DNA of 64,000 bases from Chryseobacterium mucoviscidosis (GCF_002177115.1 NZ_MVAG01000057.1:186001-250000), one strand, 5' to 3'. Positions 7,136 through 16,376 are shown, counted from the first letter of the stretch. Notes: a model not told the origin generated them from the letters alone. Numbers and translations: made by a program.

Positions 7136-9538
7136 ATGAAAATATCAAACAACTGGCTTAAAGATTATATCAAAACGGACCTGAAAACTGAAAGAATCGG
7201 TGAGTTCCTTACAGATATAGGACTTGAAGTTGAAGGGATAGAAAAATTTGAAAGCATAAAAGGAAGCCTGGAAGGAATAGTTGTAGGTAAAGTTTTAACC
7301 TGCGAGAAACATCCGAATGCAGACAAATTAAAAAAGACAACCGTAGAAGTAGGAAACGGAAAGATTTTAAACATCGTTTGCGGAGCTCCCAATGTGGAAG
7401 CAGGACAAACCGTTCCTGTTGCAGTTGTCGGAACAAAAATCTATGATAAAACCGGAAACTTTTTTGAGATCAAAGAAGCAAAAATCCGGGGAGAGGTTTC
7501 TCAGGGAATGATCTGTGCAGAAGACGAATTGGGTCTTAGCGACGATCACGGCGGCATTATGGTTTTGGATGAAGAAAAGTTTGAAGTCGGAAAAAATTTC
7601 GCAGATTATTTTGAAATAACAAACGATGAAGTTCTGGAAATCGGTTTAACGCCGAACAGAACCGACGCAATGTCTCATTACGGTGTTGCAAGAGATCTTC
7701 ATGCTTATCTTTCCACAAACAAGCAGAAATCTGAGTTCGAAAAAGTATCTTCTGTTGCACTGAACAACGAAGGCTCTCACGATTTTACATTAGAAGTGGA
7801 AGATGCAGAACTGTGTCCGAGATACATCGGAGCGGTAATCGAAAACGTAAAAGTGGCAGATTCTCCGGCTTGGCTGAAAGAAAGACTGAAAGCCATCGGA
7901 TTAAGCCCGATCAACAATGTTGTAGATATTACCAACTATATTCTTCACGGTTACGGACAGCCGCTTCATGCATTTGATGCAGATAAAATTGCAGATAAAA
8001 AAGTAAAAGTAGGGACAGTAAAAGAAGGAACAAAATTCACGACTTTAGACGGCGTTGAAAGAACTTTGAACGGTTCTGAAATCATCATCAAAGATGGAAA
8101 AGATACACCGATGTGCATTGCCGGAGTTTTCGGAGGTGCTAATTCCGGTGTTTCTGCTGAAACAACTACCATCTTTTTGGAAAGTGCTTATTTCAATCCG
8201 GTTGCGGTGAGAAAAGGAGCAAAATTCCATGGATTGAATACCGATGCTTCTTTCAGATTCGAGAGAGGAGTAGATCCTAATATTACAAGAACAGCAATTA
8301 CGCACGCTATTAAATTAATTCAGGAACTTACTGAAGGAAAACTTGTGGGAGAATTGCTGGAACAGTATCCTAAGAAAATTGAAGATCAGTATGTCATCAT
8401 CAGATTTTCAAAAATCGAGCAGATTTTAGGAACCAAAATTCACAGAGAAAAAGTAAAAGAAATTTTAAAAGCCCTTGAAATTCAGGTTTTAAATGAAATT
8501 CAGAACGGGTATGAAATTTCTGTACCTGCGTACAGAGCAGATGTTACCAGAGAAATTGACGTGATCGAGGAGATTTTAAGAATCTACGGATACAATAAGA
8601 TCGATGCTCCTCAGAAAATTTCGTTTACGCCGGTAAAACTGGCTGCACAGGATCAGGATGAACTTGAAAATAACTGGGCAAGAACGTTACAGGGATTAGG
8701 TTTCAATGAAGTAATGAACAATTCATTGACTTCGCTGAAAGATGAAACGGATGCTGTAAAATTATTAAATCCTTTAAGCAACGATTTGGCATTTATGAGA
8801 AAGTCTTTACTGGAAGGGCTTTTGCAGAATGCAATTTACAATATCAACAGAAAAAATCAGGATATAAAATTCTTCGAATTCGGGAAAATTTATCATAAGA
8901 GAGATCAATACGAGGAGAGAAAGCAATTGGCTATCCTTGTTTCCGGAAGAGACGTTGCAGAAAACTGGCTGCAGCCGAAATCTGCGACAAGCTTCTATAA
9001 TCTGAAAGCTTATGTAAAAGTTTTACTGGAAAGATTAGCAGTTGATTATAAAGAAGTGGCTTTGTCTGATGAAAGATTTTCTGATGCTTTGGCGTATGAA
9101 GCGGACGGAAAAGCTTTGGTAAGGATCGGGAAAGTAGCTCCTCAGATGCTGAAAGATTTCGATATTGAGCAGGAATGTTTCTACGCTGAAATCGAACTTG
9201 AATTTGCGCAGAAATTACGTTCTGAAAATCAATTGAAATTCAAAGATATTCCTAAATTCAATAAAATCAGAAGAGACCTTGCTTTACTGATTGATAAGAA
9301 CGTGAATTACGAAGATCTTTATCAGACTGCAAAGAAAAATAAATCTCCGTACCTGAAAAATATTAATTTATTTGACGTTTACGAAGGTAAAAATCTTCCG
9401 GAAGGCAAGAAATCTTATGCAATGAGTTTCGAACTTTTAAACGAGGAGAAAACATTGGAAGAAAAAGAAATTACTGCGGTAATGGATTCATTAATCAAAT
9501 CTTTTCAGAAAGAATTCAATGCAGAATTAAGAGGTTAA
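7136..9538 (+). CDS. pheT: Phenylalanine--tRNA ligase beta subunit
   Basis: PheT pairs with PheS as an alpha2-beta2 enzyme that charges tRNA-Phe. The 800-residue length is standard. An N-terminal tRNA-binding (EMAP/OB) domain lies at about 40-155 with VVGKVLTCEKHPNADKLKKT, followed by the B3/B4 editing domain around 215-395 with its GVFGG segment, the B5 domain (about 400-475) with DVTREIDVIEEILRIYGYNKI, the core pseudo-catalytic domain, and a C-terminal ferredoxin-like anticodon-binding domain from about 705. pheS is not adjacent, as is usual in Flavobacteriia. A terminator follows 25 bases after the stop. Confidence 0.98.
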   Translation: MKISNNWLKDYIKTDLKTERIGEFLTDIGLEVEGIEKFESIKGSLEGIVVGKVLTCEKHPNADKLKKTTVEVGNGKILNIVCGAPNVEAGQTVPVAVVGTKIYDKTGNFFEIKEAKIRGEVSQGMICAEDELGLSDDHGGIMVLDEEKFEVGKNFADYFEITNDEVLEIGLTPNRTDAMSHYGVARDLHAYLSTNKQKSEFEKVSSVALNNEGSHDFTLEVEDAELCPRYIGAVIENVKVADSPAWLKERLKAIGLSPINNVVDITNYILHGYGQPLHAFDADKIADKKVKVGTVKEGTKFTTLDGVERTLNGSEIIIKDGKDTPMCIAGVFGGANSGVSAETTTIFLESAYFNPVAVRKGAKFHGLNTDASFRFERGVDPNITRTAITHAIKLIQELTEGKLVGELLEQYPKKIEDQYVIIRFSKIEQILGTKIHREKVKEILKALEIQVLNEIQNGYEISVPAYRADVTREIDVIEEILRIYGYNKIDAPQKISFTPVKLAAQDQDELENNWARTLQGLGFNEVMNNSLTSLKDETDAVKLLNPLSNDLAFMRKSLLEGLLQNAIYNINRKNQDIKFFEFGKIYHKRDQYEERKQLAILVSGRDVAENWLQPKSATSFYNLKAYVKVLLERLAVDYKEVALSDERFSDALAYEADGKALVRIGKVAPQMLKDFDIEQECFYAEIELEFAQKLRSENQLKFKDIPKFNKIRRDLALLIDKNVNYEDLYQTAKKNKSPYLKNINLFDVYEGKNLPEGKKSYAMSFELLNEEKTLEEKEITAVMDSLIKSFQKEFNAELRG

Positions 9539-9563
9539 AAAAATTATCTTTCGAATACAATAT

Positions 9564-9588
9564 AAACGGACATTTGTCCGTTTTTTTT
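9564..9588 (+). terminator. Terminator of pheT
   Basis: AAACGGAC pairs with GTCCGTTT around ATTT and is followed by eight T residues. Confidence 0.85.
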
Positions 9589-9641
9589 ATGGACAAAATT
9601 AAAATTGACAGCAATTTAAAGATTGAATGTTTTATTAAATT

Positions 9642-9897
9642 AACCTCAGTTCGGGATAAGAAAAGTTTTAAATAATTGATTTATAGCGTTGTATTATTTT
9701 ATCGCAAAGAAAAACAAAAGATTTTTTTACTTATTGAAAGTTTGTAAGGTAAACAAAGGCACTTCGTTTATTTAAAAAAGACAAAAATGGTATTACTTTG
9801 ATAAGTTTTACGCCTTTGTATATCTTAAAAGCTGAATTCCTGATAATTGAATCTCTTTGTTTAACCTTGCGTTTAATACTTATCCCGAACTCAGGTT
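9642..9897 (+). mobile_element. MITE-like element, copy 1 (256 bp)
   Basis: A non-coding element bounded by 19-bp terminal inverted repeats, AACCTcAGTTCGGGATAAG at the left (lower case marks the one mismatch) and CTTATCCCGAACTCAGGTT at the right. It is flanked by a perfect 5-bp direct repeat AAATT (9637-9641 and 9898-9902), the footprint of transposition. The whole sequence recurs in inverted orientation at 29468-29727 with roughly 90% identity by eye. It has no ORF, so it must be moved in trans by a transposase not in this window. Confidence 0.85.
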
Positions 9898-9990
9898 AAA
9901 TTAGGATAAATCATATTCAATTACAATTTTATCTGAAGTGTTAAAGAATAATAAAATCTTCCGAAACCCGTTTAAATAATAATAATTCCG

Positions 9991-9998
9991 TAAATTTG
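9991..9998 (+). promoter_or_regulatory. -7 promoter box for the META-domain lipoprotein gene
   Basis: TAAATTTG matches TAnnTTTG and lies 21 bases before the start at 10020. Confidence 0.5.
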
Positions 9999-10019
9999 GT
10001 TTAAATCAAAAAGTAAACA

Positions 10020-10430
10020 ATGAAGAATCTTTTTTTAAGTATATGTACTGCTGCAGTTTTGGTTTCATGTGGAACAATGTCGAGCTCTTCTGCTTCCAAA
10101 GTAGGAAAAGCGCAGCCTTCTCTTGCGGGTACAAAATGGGCTTTGGCTGATAATGTGAAAGGTAAAATTCCCACCCTGAATATTGAGGGAGAAAAAATCA
10201 GCGGTAATGCGGGATGCAACAATTACTTCGGAACGGCAAAAGTAGATCCTTCTATGGGAAATTTTTCTGCGGGAGCTTTAGGTTCTACAAGAATGGCGTG
10301 CGATAACATGAGTGTAGAAAAAAACTTTATGGATATGGTAGGAAAAGCCAATAAATATGTAGTAACCGGAAATGTTCTGGAATTGTATCAGGACAATCTT
10401 TTACTTTTAAAATTCAATAAAGCTGAATAA
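10020..10430 (+). CDS. META-domain lipoprotein (HslJ-like)
   Basis: A 136-residue protein with a lipoprotein signal ending in LVSC (Cys17), so it should be membrane-anchored on the periplasmic side. The mature part is one META domain: TKWALADNVKGKIPTLNIEG, the GNAGCNNYFG turn typical of the family, and STRMACDNMSVEKNFMDMV. E. coli HslJ, of the same family, is a heat-inducible outer-membrane lipoprotein linked to novobiocin resistance. No function has been fixed for flavobacterial members. It has its own promoter and shares a bidirectional terminator with the converging small acidic gene. Confidence 0.9.
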   Translation: MKNLFLSICTAAVLVSCGTMSSSSASKVGKAQPSLAGTKWALADNVKGKIPTLNIEGEKISGNAGCNNYFGTAKVDPSMGNFSAGALGSTRMACDNMSVEKNFMDMVGKANKYVVTGNVLELYQDNLLLLKFNKAE

Positions 10431-10433
10431 AAT

Positions 10434-10462
10434 AAAAAGGAACTCAATCGAGTTCCTTTTTT
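10434..10462. terminator. Bidirectional terminator between converging genes
   Basis: AAAAAGGAACTC pairs with GAGTTCCTTTTT around AATC. A-rich and T-rich ends allow it to work for the META-domain gene and for the small acidic gene on the other strand. Confidence 0.85.
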
Positions 10463-10477
10463 ATGTTTAAATTGTTA

Positions 10478-10717
10478 TTAATCTTCCTCTTCTTCGTCGT
10501 ACTTAGCCAACTCTTCATCACACCATTTAAACGCAGCTTCTACTACTTTTGTAGCCTCGTCTGCCATTGTTTCTTCGTCGTCACCTTCCAGATCATCCAG
10601 CCACTCAACTTCTTCTTCCTCAACGTTTAAGATAAATCTTGGATATTCTGTATGAACCACGAATAAATCTTCTGGAAATTCCGAATTATCTGCTAATAAA
10701 AACTTTGGTAATTTCAT
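10478..10717 (-). CDS. Small acidic protein, conserved hypothetical
   Basis: A 79-residue, strongly acidic protein (VEEEEVEWLDDLEGDDEE and a YDEEEED tail) with no signal peptide or membrane helix. The N-terminus MKLPKFLLADNSEFPEDLFVVHTEYPRF looks like a compact beta-strand region. Similar short acidic proteins are widespread and uncharacterised in Flavobacteriia. The ORF is bounded by a good terminator downstream, and its codon use matches its neighbours, which supports a real gene. Confidence 0.8.
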   Translation of the reverse strand: MKLPKFLLADNSEFPEDLFVVHTEYPRFILNVEEEEVEWLDDLEGDDEETMADEATKVVEAAFKWCDEELAKYDEEEED

Positions 10718-10755
10718 TTTTTTAATGTTTTAACTTTAAATCAAAGATAATAAAA

Positions 10756-12075
10756 TTATTGGTATTTGTTCTTGTCAATCTTTATTTTTTGCAAAACTTT
10801 ATACCTTGTTAACGTTGTTTTCTGAAGCGTATCTTTCGGTTTAAAAGTTAACGTAACATTCGGGTTGATGGTACTCATCAGTTCGGCAACCTGTATTTTG
10901 TCAAGATCTTCTGCTGTTTCAAGATAAAACTTCAGCGGAATCTTCTCCATTTTTTCAGATTGCAGAAACTGTCTCATTTCTTTTCTGTTTTCAAGATAAT
11001 TGCCTTTGGAAAGCCATGTAAATAACATTCCGGAAAGCAGACTTAAAAAGCCTAAAGCGTATGTTTTAACTTCAAAAATCATGAATAATTTCCTGAAATA
11101 AACCAGCCAGACCGGAAGACTGAAAGGAGCCATTAATCTGTAATCGATCGCATTTACAGAATAAAAATACTGAATAAAATACGAGCAGATTATCCCGAAA
11201 ACACTCACGAAAATATAAAACGCCTCGGTTTCTGAAAGTTTATATTTAATAAAAAAAAATACAATCAGAAGAATATTTAAAAAGCCGATTCCGTAGATCG
11301 CATAATTGATCATTCCGCCTCCCGGATCTGCAATGTGAATAAATGGGTTGAAAGTGGTACACAATCCCTGAAACAATTCAGCAAGAAGTTTAGAGGTAGG
11401 ATGTAGACCGATTTCCAGAAACTGACTGACATAGTTTTCGTTAAAGTAATCGATAAAAAGAAATTTATACAGACCCACAAAAATTCCTCCGATGAGTCCT
11501 GAAATAATAAATATTCCCGAATATTTTCTTTTCCAGAAAATCAATCCGAAAAGTCCGGTTCCGCCCATGATGAAAAGAGCGCTGTATCTTATGTTATACA
11601 ATGCAATAAGGCTTAACGAAAGATAAAAAACAGCTTTTCCTTTTTCTAGTTTTCCTTCAATAATTAATGTTGAAATATATAAAAATAAAACAACGAACGG
11701 CAAAATCAGCGGTTCGCTCATGGTGTAGGAGAAAATAGACAAAAAGCTGAATAAAGCACATAAAACAACGGATTCTCTAAAGAAAAATTTCTTTTTCCAG
11801 GTGAAAAAAAGAATGAAGAAAAATGCGGAAATTCCTACGATTTTACTTCCCCAGAATTCATCAAACCCGAAAAACGTAAAAAATTTTATTGCTAAAGGAT
11901 ATCCTAAAGGAGTCGTGGTATTGTCGATCGTCGGGAAAACGTGCGCAAATCTCATATAACGGATGGAATCCGGATTTACACGCCCTTTTTCATTAAGCAG
12001 AAAACGCAAAATGGTCATCACTAAAGTAATGATGACCATTGATATCTGAATATTTTTTTCTTTAAATTTTATCAA
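10756..12075 (-). CDS. Polytopic membrane protein, putative GT-C-type glycosyltransferase
   Basis: A 439-residue inner-membrane protein with about ten hydrophobic helices and a C-terminal polar domain of ~90 residues. The first loop carries NPDSIRYMRFAH, an acidic loop placed as in GT-C glycosyltransferases that use polyprenyl-phosphate sugars, and TPLGYPLAIKF follows. No standard family motif is strong enough to name it. It lies 72 bases after the 3-hydroxybutyryl-CoA dehydrogenase gene on the same strand, with a small palindrome (ATTTAGAgTCTAAAT) in the gap. Confidence 0.8.
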   Translation of the reverse strand: MIKFKEKNIQISMVIITLVMTILRFLLNEKGRVNPDSIRYMRFAHVFPTIDNTTTPLGYPLAIKFFTFFGFDEFWGSKIVGISAFFFILFFTWKKKFFFRESVVLCALFSFLSIFSYTMSEPLILPFVVLFLYISTLIIEGKLEKGKAVFYLSLSLIALYNIRYSALFIMGGTGLFGLIFWKRKYSGIFIISGLIGGIFVGLYKFLFIDYFNENYVSQFLEIGLHPTSKLLAELFQGLCTTFNPFIHIADPGGGMINYAIYGIGFLNILLIVFFFIKYKLSETEAFYIFVSVFGIICSYFIQYFYSVNAIDYRLMAPFSLPVWLVYFRKLFMIFEVKTYALGFLSLLSGMLFTWLSKGNYLENRKEMRQFLQSEKMEKIPLKFYLETAEDLDKIQVAELMSTINPNVTLTFKPKDTLQKTTLTRYKVLQKIKIDKNKYQ

Positions 12076-12147
12076 GGTTGCAGTTATTAGGTTATAGATT
12101 GCAGATTTAGAGTCTAAATTTATAACTTATAAGTCACAACTTAAAAA

Positions 12148-13041
12148 TTATTTAGAAAACATTTTCGCTACTTTTTCCGCTTTTTTGCTTTCGGAGTAAT
12201 CATAGAAACCTTCGCCTGATTTTACGCCTAATTTCCCTGCCATTACCATGTTTACCAACAATGGATTCGGAGCATATTTAGGATTTTTGAAGCCGTCGTA
12301 CATTACGTTTAAGATCGCTAAACAAACATCAAGACCAATAAAATCGGCAAGCTGAAGCGGTCCCATCGGATGCGCCATTCCCAGTTTCATTACCGTATCG
12401 ATTTCCTCAACACCTGCAACTCCGTTGTACAATGTCTCGATAGATTCGTTGATCATCGGCATTAAAATTCTGTTGGCAACAAATCCCGGATAATCGTTTA
12501 CTTCTACAGGAACTTTTCCTAACGTTTTGCTCATTTCATAGATCGCATCGAAAGTTTCTTTGGAAGTGGAGTAGCCTTTAATGATTTCAACCAGTTTCAT
12601 AATGGGAACCGGATTCATAAAGTGCATTCCGATTACCTTGTCGGCTCTTTTGGTAGCCGCAGCAATTTTAGTGATCGAAATAGACGAAGTATTGGTTGCC
12701 AAAATACAGTTTTCAGGAGCAAATTCATCCATCTGTCCGAAAATCTTCAGTTTTAATTCCTGATTTTCAGTAGCAGCTTCCACAATAAGATCGGCAGATC
12801 CAACTGCATCCTGAAGTGCTGTAAATGTGGTGATGTTCCCTAAAGTTTCTGCTTTTTGTTCTTCGGTAAGGTTTCCCTTTGCAATTATTCTGTCGAGATT
12901 GGTGGTAATGGTTTTAAGACCTCTGTCTAAAGCTTCCTGAGAAACATCTACAAGATTTACTTTAAAACCGCTTTGTGCAAATGTGTGCGCAATACCATTT
13001 CCCATGGTTCCGGCTCCGATAACTACAATGTTTTTGATCAT
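12148..13041 (-). CDS. 3-hydroxybutyryl-CoA dehydrogenase
   Basis: Catalyses NAD(P)-linked interconversion of 3-hydroxybutyryl-CoA and acetoacetyl-CoA in fatty-acid or butyrate metabolism. The N-terminal Rossmann fold has GAGTMGNGIAH at about 8-18, the catalytic region has ATNTSSISI and HFMNPVPIMKLVEII with the catalytic His, and the C-terminal dimerisation domain shows YPGFVANRILMPMINE. Its 297 residues match single-domain Hbd rather than the fused FadB enzyme. It lies 21 bases downstream of a small secreted-protein gene and may share its transcript. Confidence 0.95.
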   Translation of the reverse strand: MIKNIVVIGAGTMGNGIAHTFAQSGFKVNLVDVSQEALDRGLKTITTNLDRIIAKGNLTEEQKAETLGNITTFTALQDAVGSADLIVEAATENQELKLKIFGQMDEFAPENCILATNTSSISITKIAAATKRADKVIGMHFMNPVPIMKLVEIIKGYSTSKETFDAIYEMSKTLGKVPVEVNDYPGFVANRILMPMINESIETLYNGVAGVEEIDTVMKLGMAHPMGPLQLADFIGLDVCLAILNVMYDGFKNPKYAPNPLLVNMVMAGKLGVKSGEGFYDYSESKKAEKVAKMFSK

Positions 13042-13062
13042 TTTTCCTTATTTAAGTTTTAA

Positions 13063-13476
13063 TTATTTGCTGTTGATTAAAGTTAAATTTCGTGCATTGG
13101 AAAGATCTGCTTTTTTTACCGTCATCGTTTCGTCAAAACTTACATTCCCGTCTCTGTTGGGTCTTTTCATCTGATTCTGAGTATTGATGGCAGCTTTCAG
13201 TCCTTCTACAAATTTGGTTTTCTGGGTTCTGGAGAATGTATCTGTTCCAATGTAAATGTTAAATTCACCTTCTCTTCCCAAACCGCTTTGTTTGTACACT
13301 TCGAAATTTTTTATTTTGTTTTTTTTCTGAAACTGATTAATAAAATCCATCACAGGTTTAGCCGAAGGTGTACCGCAGCAAATGCTGTGATAGCCTACCT
13401 GCAGATAATTTTCGCTTTTCTGTGCAAAAAATACTGCGGAAGTGAATAACCCGATGATTAATACTATTTTTTTCAT
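13063..13476 (-). CDS. Small secreted protein of unknown function
   Basis: A 137-residue protein whose N-terminus MKKIVLIIGLFTSAVFFAQ is a cleavable signal peptide of the usual flavobacterial type ending in FAQ. The mature part has a CCGTPSAKP segment and no family I recognise. It sits between the beta-lactamase gene (31 bases upstream) and the dehydrogenase gene (21 bases downstream), all on the minus strand, so co-transcription is possible. The location should be periplasmic. Confidence 0.8.
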   Translation of the reverse strand: MKKIVLIIGLFTSAVFFAQKSENYLQVGYHSICCGTPSAKPVMDFINQFQKKNKIKNFEVYKQSGLGREGEFNIYIGTDTFSRTQKTKFVEGLKAAINTQNQMKRPNRDGNVSFDETMTVKKADLSNARNLTLINSK

Positions 13477-13507
13477 TTTTAATGGTTTTAAAATTAAGCT
13501 TAAATTT

Positions 13508-14383
13508 TTACTTATTAAAATAATCCCAGACTGTTTTTGAAATGTCTGAAATCATTCTACAGTTCACTTCGGCTGTTTCCGTTGAGTTACTGACAAATAC
13601 AGCTATTGCATAATGCTTGCCATTCGGTAAAGTGATGATCGCAATTTCATTTTCAGCACCCGTTAAACCTGCATTATTCTTGCCGGAAGATCCCGTTTTT
13701 CTTGCGATAGGCGTATCTTTCGGAAGCTGTTCAATTAATTTATTTGTTCCTGTGGAAGTGGAGAGCATTACTTTCATCAGATAATCGGTCGATTTTTTTG
13801 ATAATAATTTTCCGTCATAAAACTTTTTCAGCACATCAACCGCGGAATTCGTTGTACTATAATTTTCATACTGTGCATTCCAGTCTTTATGCATCGCTTC
13901 TTCATTGTATTTGGTCTGAAAGTTTTTCACCCCTTTAGCATTCATAAATTTCTGAACAACCTGCGTTCCGCCTAATAATTTTAAAAGAATATCACAGCCG
14001 TTATTGTCACTTTTAGCAACGGTGTATTCAATAACTTCACTTAGAGGAACAGTACCGCCATTTGGATATTTTTCGCGAAGAGGCGACCATGTGTTTTCAT
14101 GTAAATTCGATTGGTTAAGGGTAACTTTTTGATCCAAAGAAAGTTTTCCTTTATCTGCATAATCTAAAACCGCAATGGCAATGTGAAACTTGAAAACACT
14201 CTGCATCGGAAGTTTTTTGTCTGCATTTTTGTTGTAGGTAAAGCCGTTTTCGAATCCCAGAACGGAAATTCCGACCGTTGCTTTCTTATTTTTAATAATG
14301 GAGTTGATTTGCGTGTCTAAAGAAGATTTCTGGGCAAAAACAAATGCCGAAATCAAAAGAAATAATAAGGTGATTTTTTTCAT
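13508..14383 (-). CDS. Class A (subclass A2-like) beta-lactamase
   Basis: A secreted serine hydrolase that opens beta-lactam rings in the periplasm. The signal peptide ends in FVFAQ. The class A signatures are complete: S62-V-F-K65 (nucleophile motif), S125-D-N127, an omega-loop glutamate at 161/162 in YNEEAMHKDW, and K229-T-G231. The longer omega region and QYENYSTTNSA resemble the VEB/PER/CGA/CIA group typical of Chryseobacterium. There are no signs of recent acquisition such as an integron or transposase, so it is likely the intrinsic chromosomal enzyme. A palindromic repeat ends about 25 bases upstream of its start. Confidence 0.95.
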   Translation of the reverse strand: MKKITLLFLLISAFVFAQKSSLDTQINSIIKNKKATVGISVLGFENGFTYNKNADKKLPMQSVFKFHIAIAVLDYADKGKLSLDQKVTLNQSNLHENTWSPLREKYPNGGTVPLSEVIEYTVAKSDNNGCDILLKLLGGTQVVQKFMNAKGVKNFQTKYNEEAMHKDWNAQYENYSTTNSAVDVLKKFYDGKLLSKKSTDYLMKVMLSTSTGTNKLIEQLPKDTPIARKTGSSGKNNAGLTGAENEIAIITLPNGKHYAIAVFVSNSTETAEVNCRMISDISKTVWDYFNK

Positions 14384-14407
14384 AATATTTGTTTAATCAT
14401 ATTTTTA

Positions 14408-14579
14408 TTAACCGCAAAAGAAGCAAAAGAAATTCTGTAATGTTTAAATACTTTTTAGTTGATCAGAAGTTTGTAAAGGATAAAAATCTTTGATTTTTAA
14501 ACTTATGTGTTCTTTTTTTTATTTAAGTATTGAACTTAAAATAACTAAAGTGTTAAAAATTTCCTTCTTTTGCGGTTAA
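14408..14579. repeat. MITE-like palindromic repeat, TTAACCGC family (C1)
   Basis: A ~172-bp unit starts TTAACCGCAAAAGAAG and ends with its perfect complement CTTCTTTTGCGGTTAA. The centre contains the small palindrome AAAATCTTTGATTTTT, shared with the other units of this family at 37196, 37497 and 54375. There is no ORF and no clear target duplication. It occupies the region where the beta-lactamase promoter should be. Confidence 0.75.
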
Positions 14580-14599
14580 AATAAAATTTAAAATAGTTT

Positions 14600-14635
14600 T
14601 AAAAATAAATCCCTCTTAGAAACTAAAAGGGATTT
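14600..14635 (-). terminator. Terminator of the GH5 glucanase gene
   Basis: AAATCCCT pairs with AGGGATTT, with an inner TTAG/CTAA stem around AAA. A run of T follows on the minus strand, just after the stop at 14655. Confidence 0.75.
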
Positions 14636-14654
14636 GCAATTTATGATTTTTTCT

Positions 14655-16376
14655 TTATCTCACTTCAAAATAATTCAGATTGACCCCATCATTTTCGAAA
14701 TAAATTCTGATTTTATTTTCTCCTTTTTTAAGATGGATTCCTTTTGCAGAAGCCGTTTTCCAAATTTCATTTCCGCCTGTTGAAGCTAATGAAACTGAAG
14801 CTAATTTTTTTCCGGAAGCATCCTCAATCCGTATTTTCACATCGTTTTCACTCGCATATTTTATGTCGAAAGTATACGTTTTATCTGCTTTTGAGTTGAT
14901 GGTATACTGAAGCCATTCTCCGCTTTCCGTTTTTCCGACGTAATATTCATTGTCTTTTGTTCTGTAAATATCAACACCGTCATTTCTCAGTTGATTTCCT
15001 GAATTCCATTCCGATCTTTTTGCGGGATCACTTACCCAAAGATTAATGAAATCTTTATCCGAATAAGCAGAACCCATTCTTCCCAGATCATAATCGGTTG
15101 CAAATATTTTTCCCGGAGCCTGAAGATTCTTGAAAGGTTTTGTGGAACCGTCTTTTGTCTGCCTGAACATCGCATCAATCACATCGTTTTTAACTTCCAC
15201 ATTGCTGAATTTGTAGTTTTCGGCGATCTGCATCAAAGCTTTCTTGGCAAATTCTTTAGATGGTTTTTCACCTCCGTTCTTCCAGTAATCCAATAATTCC
15301 TGATATTCCGGAGTAATTTTTACGTTGGTAATTCCTGCGATATTGTCTATCTTTTTCATCGGCCAGAATGCGTAACCGATGTTGTGTTTATCCAAAAGCT
15401 GAATAAGCTCTGTAAACCATACATTCGAATTTTCGCCTGTTTCGCCCAGCCAGATCGGGATTTTGTGTTTCTCTCTTAAATCCAGCGCAAATTTCAGCGT
15501 AGCGTCATCATTATTATTCCAGTATTTATGAAAACTGAAGACCATATTATTGTCCCAAAGCGGCTTTAAACCGTTATAATTATTTCCCCAGCCGTTTCCT
15601 TCGATAATAATGATGTGTTTTTTATCAACAGTACGGATCGCTTCCGTAATTTCTTTCTGAAGTTTCCAAAGCGGAGCATTCGACATTTCATCCGTTCCGT
15701 TTATATTTTTTCCTGTAAAATTGATATTCGGTTCGTTAATCAGATCATAACCGCCAAGCCATGGAGAATCTTTGTATCTTTCAGCTAATTTCTTCCATAA
15801 TGCGATGGTTTTTTTCTGATTTTCTTCACTTTCCCAAAGAGAAGGTTTCGATTTGTCGTTATCAGAAATATTCACATCATTTCCCTGTCCGCCCGGTGCT
15901 GCGTGAAGATCGAGAATCAGGTAAATTTTATTATCAGCGCACCATTTCAGAAGATCATCAGTCATTTTAAAACCTTCTTCCAGCCATGTATTTTCTCCTT
16001 TTTTAGATTCTTTTTCAATCGGTAGAGTGTAAAGATTATAATGCATTGGAAGTCTGATCGAATTAAATCCTGCTTTTTTCAGAAAATCAATGTCCTGTCT
16101 GGTAATTCCGTTTTTCAGATAAGCCTTATAAAACTCATTCATTCCGTCTTCACCAATCAGTTCAGCAATTTTCTCCTTGATTTTGTATTGCGGACCTGCA
16201 AAGTCAGCCGTTTTCAGCATATATCCTTCCTGAAGCATCCATCCTCCCAAGCCAAGACCTCGCAACTGAATATTTTCACCTTTATCATTAATAATTTTTT
16301 CACCTTGTGTTTTTAAAAGTTGTGATGTCCCAAATTGAGACAATAAAAAAGCGGATAATAGGATGGCTCTTTTCAT
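14655..16376 (-). CDS. Secreted GH5 family glucanase with C-terminal carbohydrate-binding domain
   Basis: Hydrolyses beta-glucans. A signal peptide (about 1-18) is followed by a GH5 TIM barrel (about 25-370) with IQLRGLGLGGWM, FNSIRLPMHYN, DLHAAPGGQ, the acid/base Glu in DLINEPN and the nucleophile Glu in WLGETGENS. The LGLGGWM start and HAAPGGQ resemble exo-beta-1,3-glucanase-like GH5 enzymes more than endocellulases. Residues ~430-573 form a beta-sandwich resembling CBM6 (GEWLQYTINSK...YTFDIKYAS...LKKGENKIRIYF). No T9SS sorting signal is present, so it should remain periplasmic or be exported by another route. It is transcribed alone. Confidence 0.92.
   Translation of the reverse strand: MKRAILLSAFLLSQFGTSQLLKTQGEKIINDKGENIQLRGLGLGGWMLQEGYMLKTADFAGPQYKIKEKIAELIGEDGMNEFYKAYLKNGITRQDIDFLKKAGFNSIRLPMHYNLYTLPIEKESKKGENTWLEEGFKMTDDLLKWCADNKIYLILDLHAAPGGQGNDVNISDNDKSKPSLWESEENQKKTIALWKKLAERYKDSPWLGGYDLINEPNINFTGKNINGTDEMSNAPLWKLQKEITEAIRTVDKKHIIIIEGNGWGNNYNGLKPLWDNNMVFSFHKYWNNNDDATLKFALDLREKHKIPIWLGETGENSNVWFTELIQLLDKHNIGYAFWPMKKIDNIAGITNVKITPEYQELLDYWKNGGEKPSKEFAKKALMQIAENYKFSNVEVKNDVIDAMFRQTKDGSTKPFKNLQAPGKIFATDYDLGRMGSAYSDKDFINLWVSDPAKRSEWNSGNQLRNDGVDIYRTKDNEYYVGKTESGEWLQYTINSKADKTYTFDIKYASENDVKIRIEDASGKKLASVSLASTGGNEIWKTASAKGIHLKKGENKIRIYFENDGVNLNYFEVR

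Noticed and set aside
7165..7760. Several minus-strand frames of 60-75 codons
   Set aside because: All are shadows of pheT, whose domain motifs cover the region without gaps.
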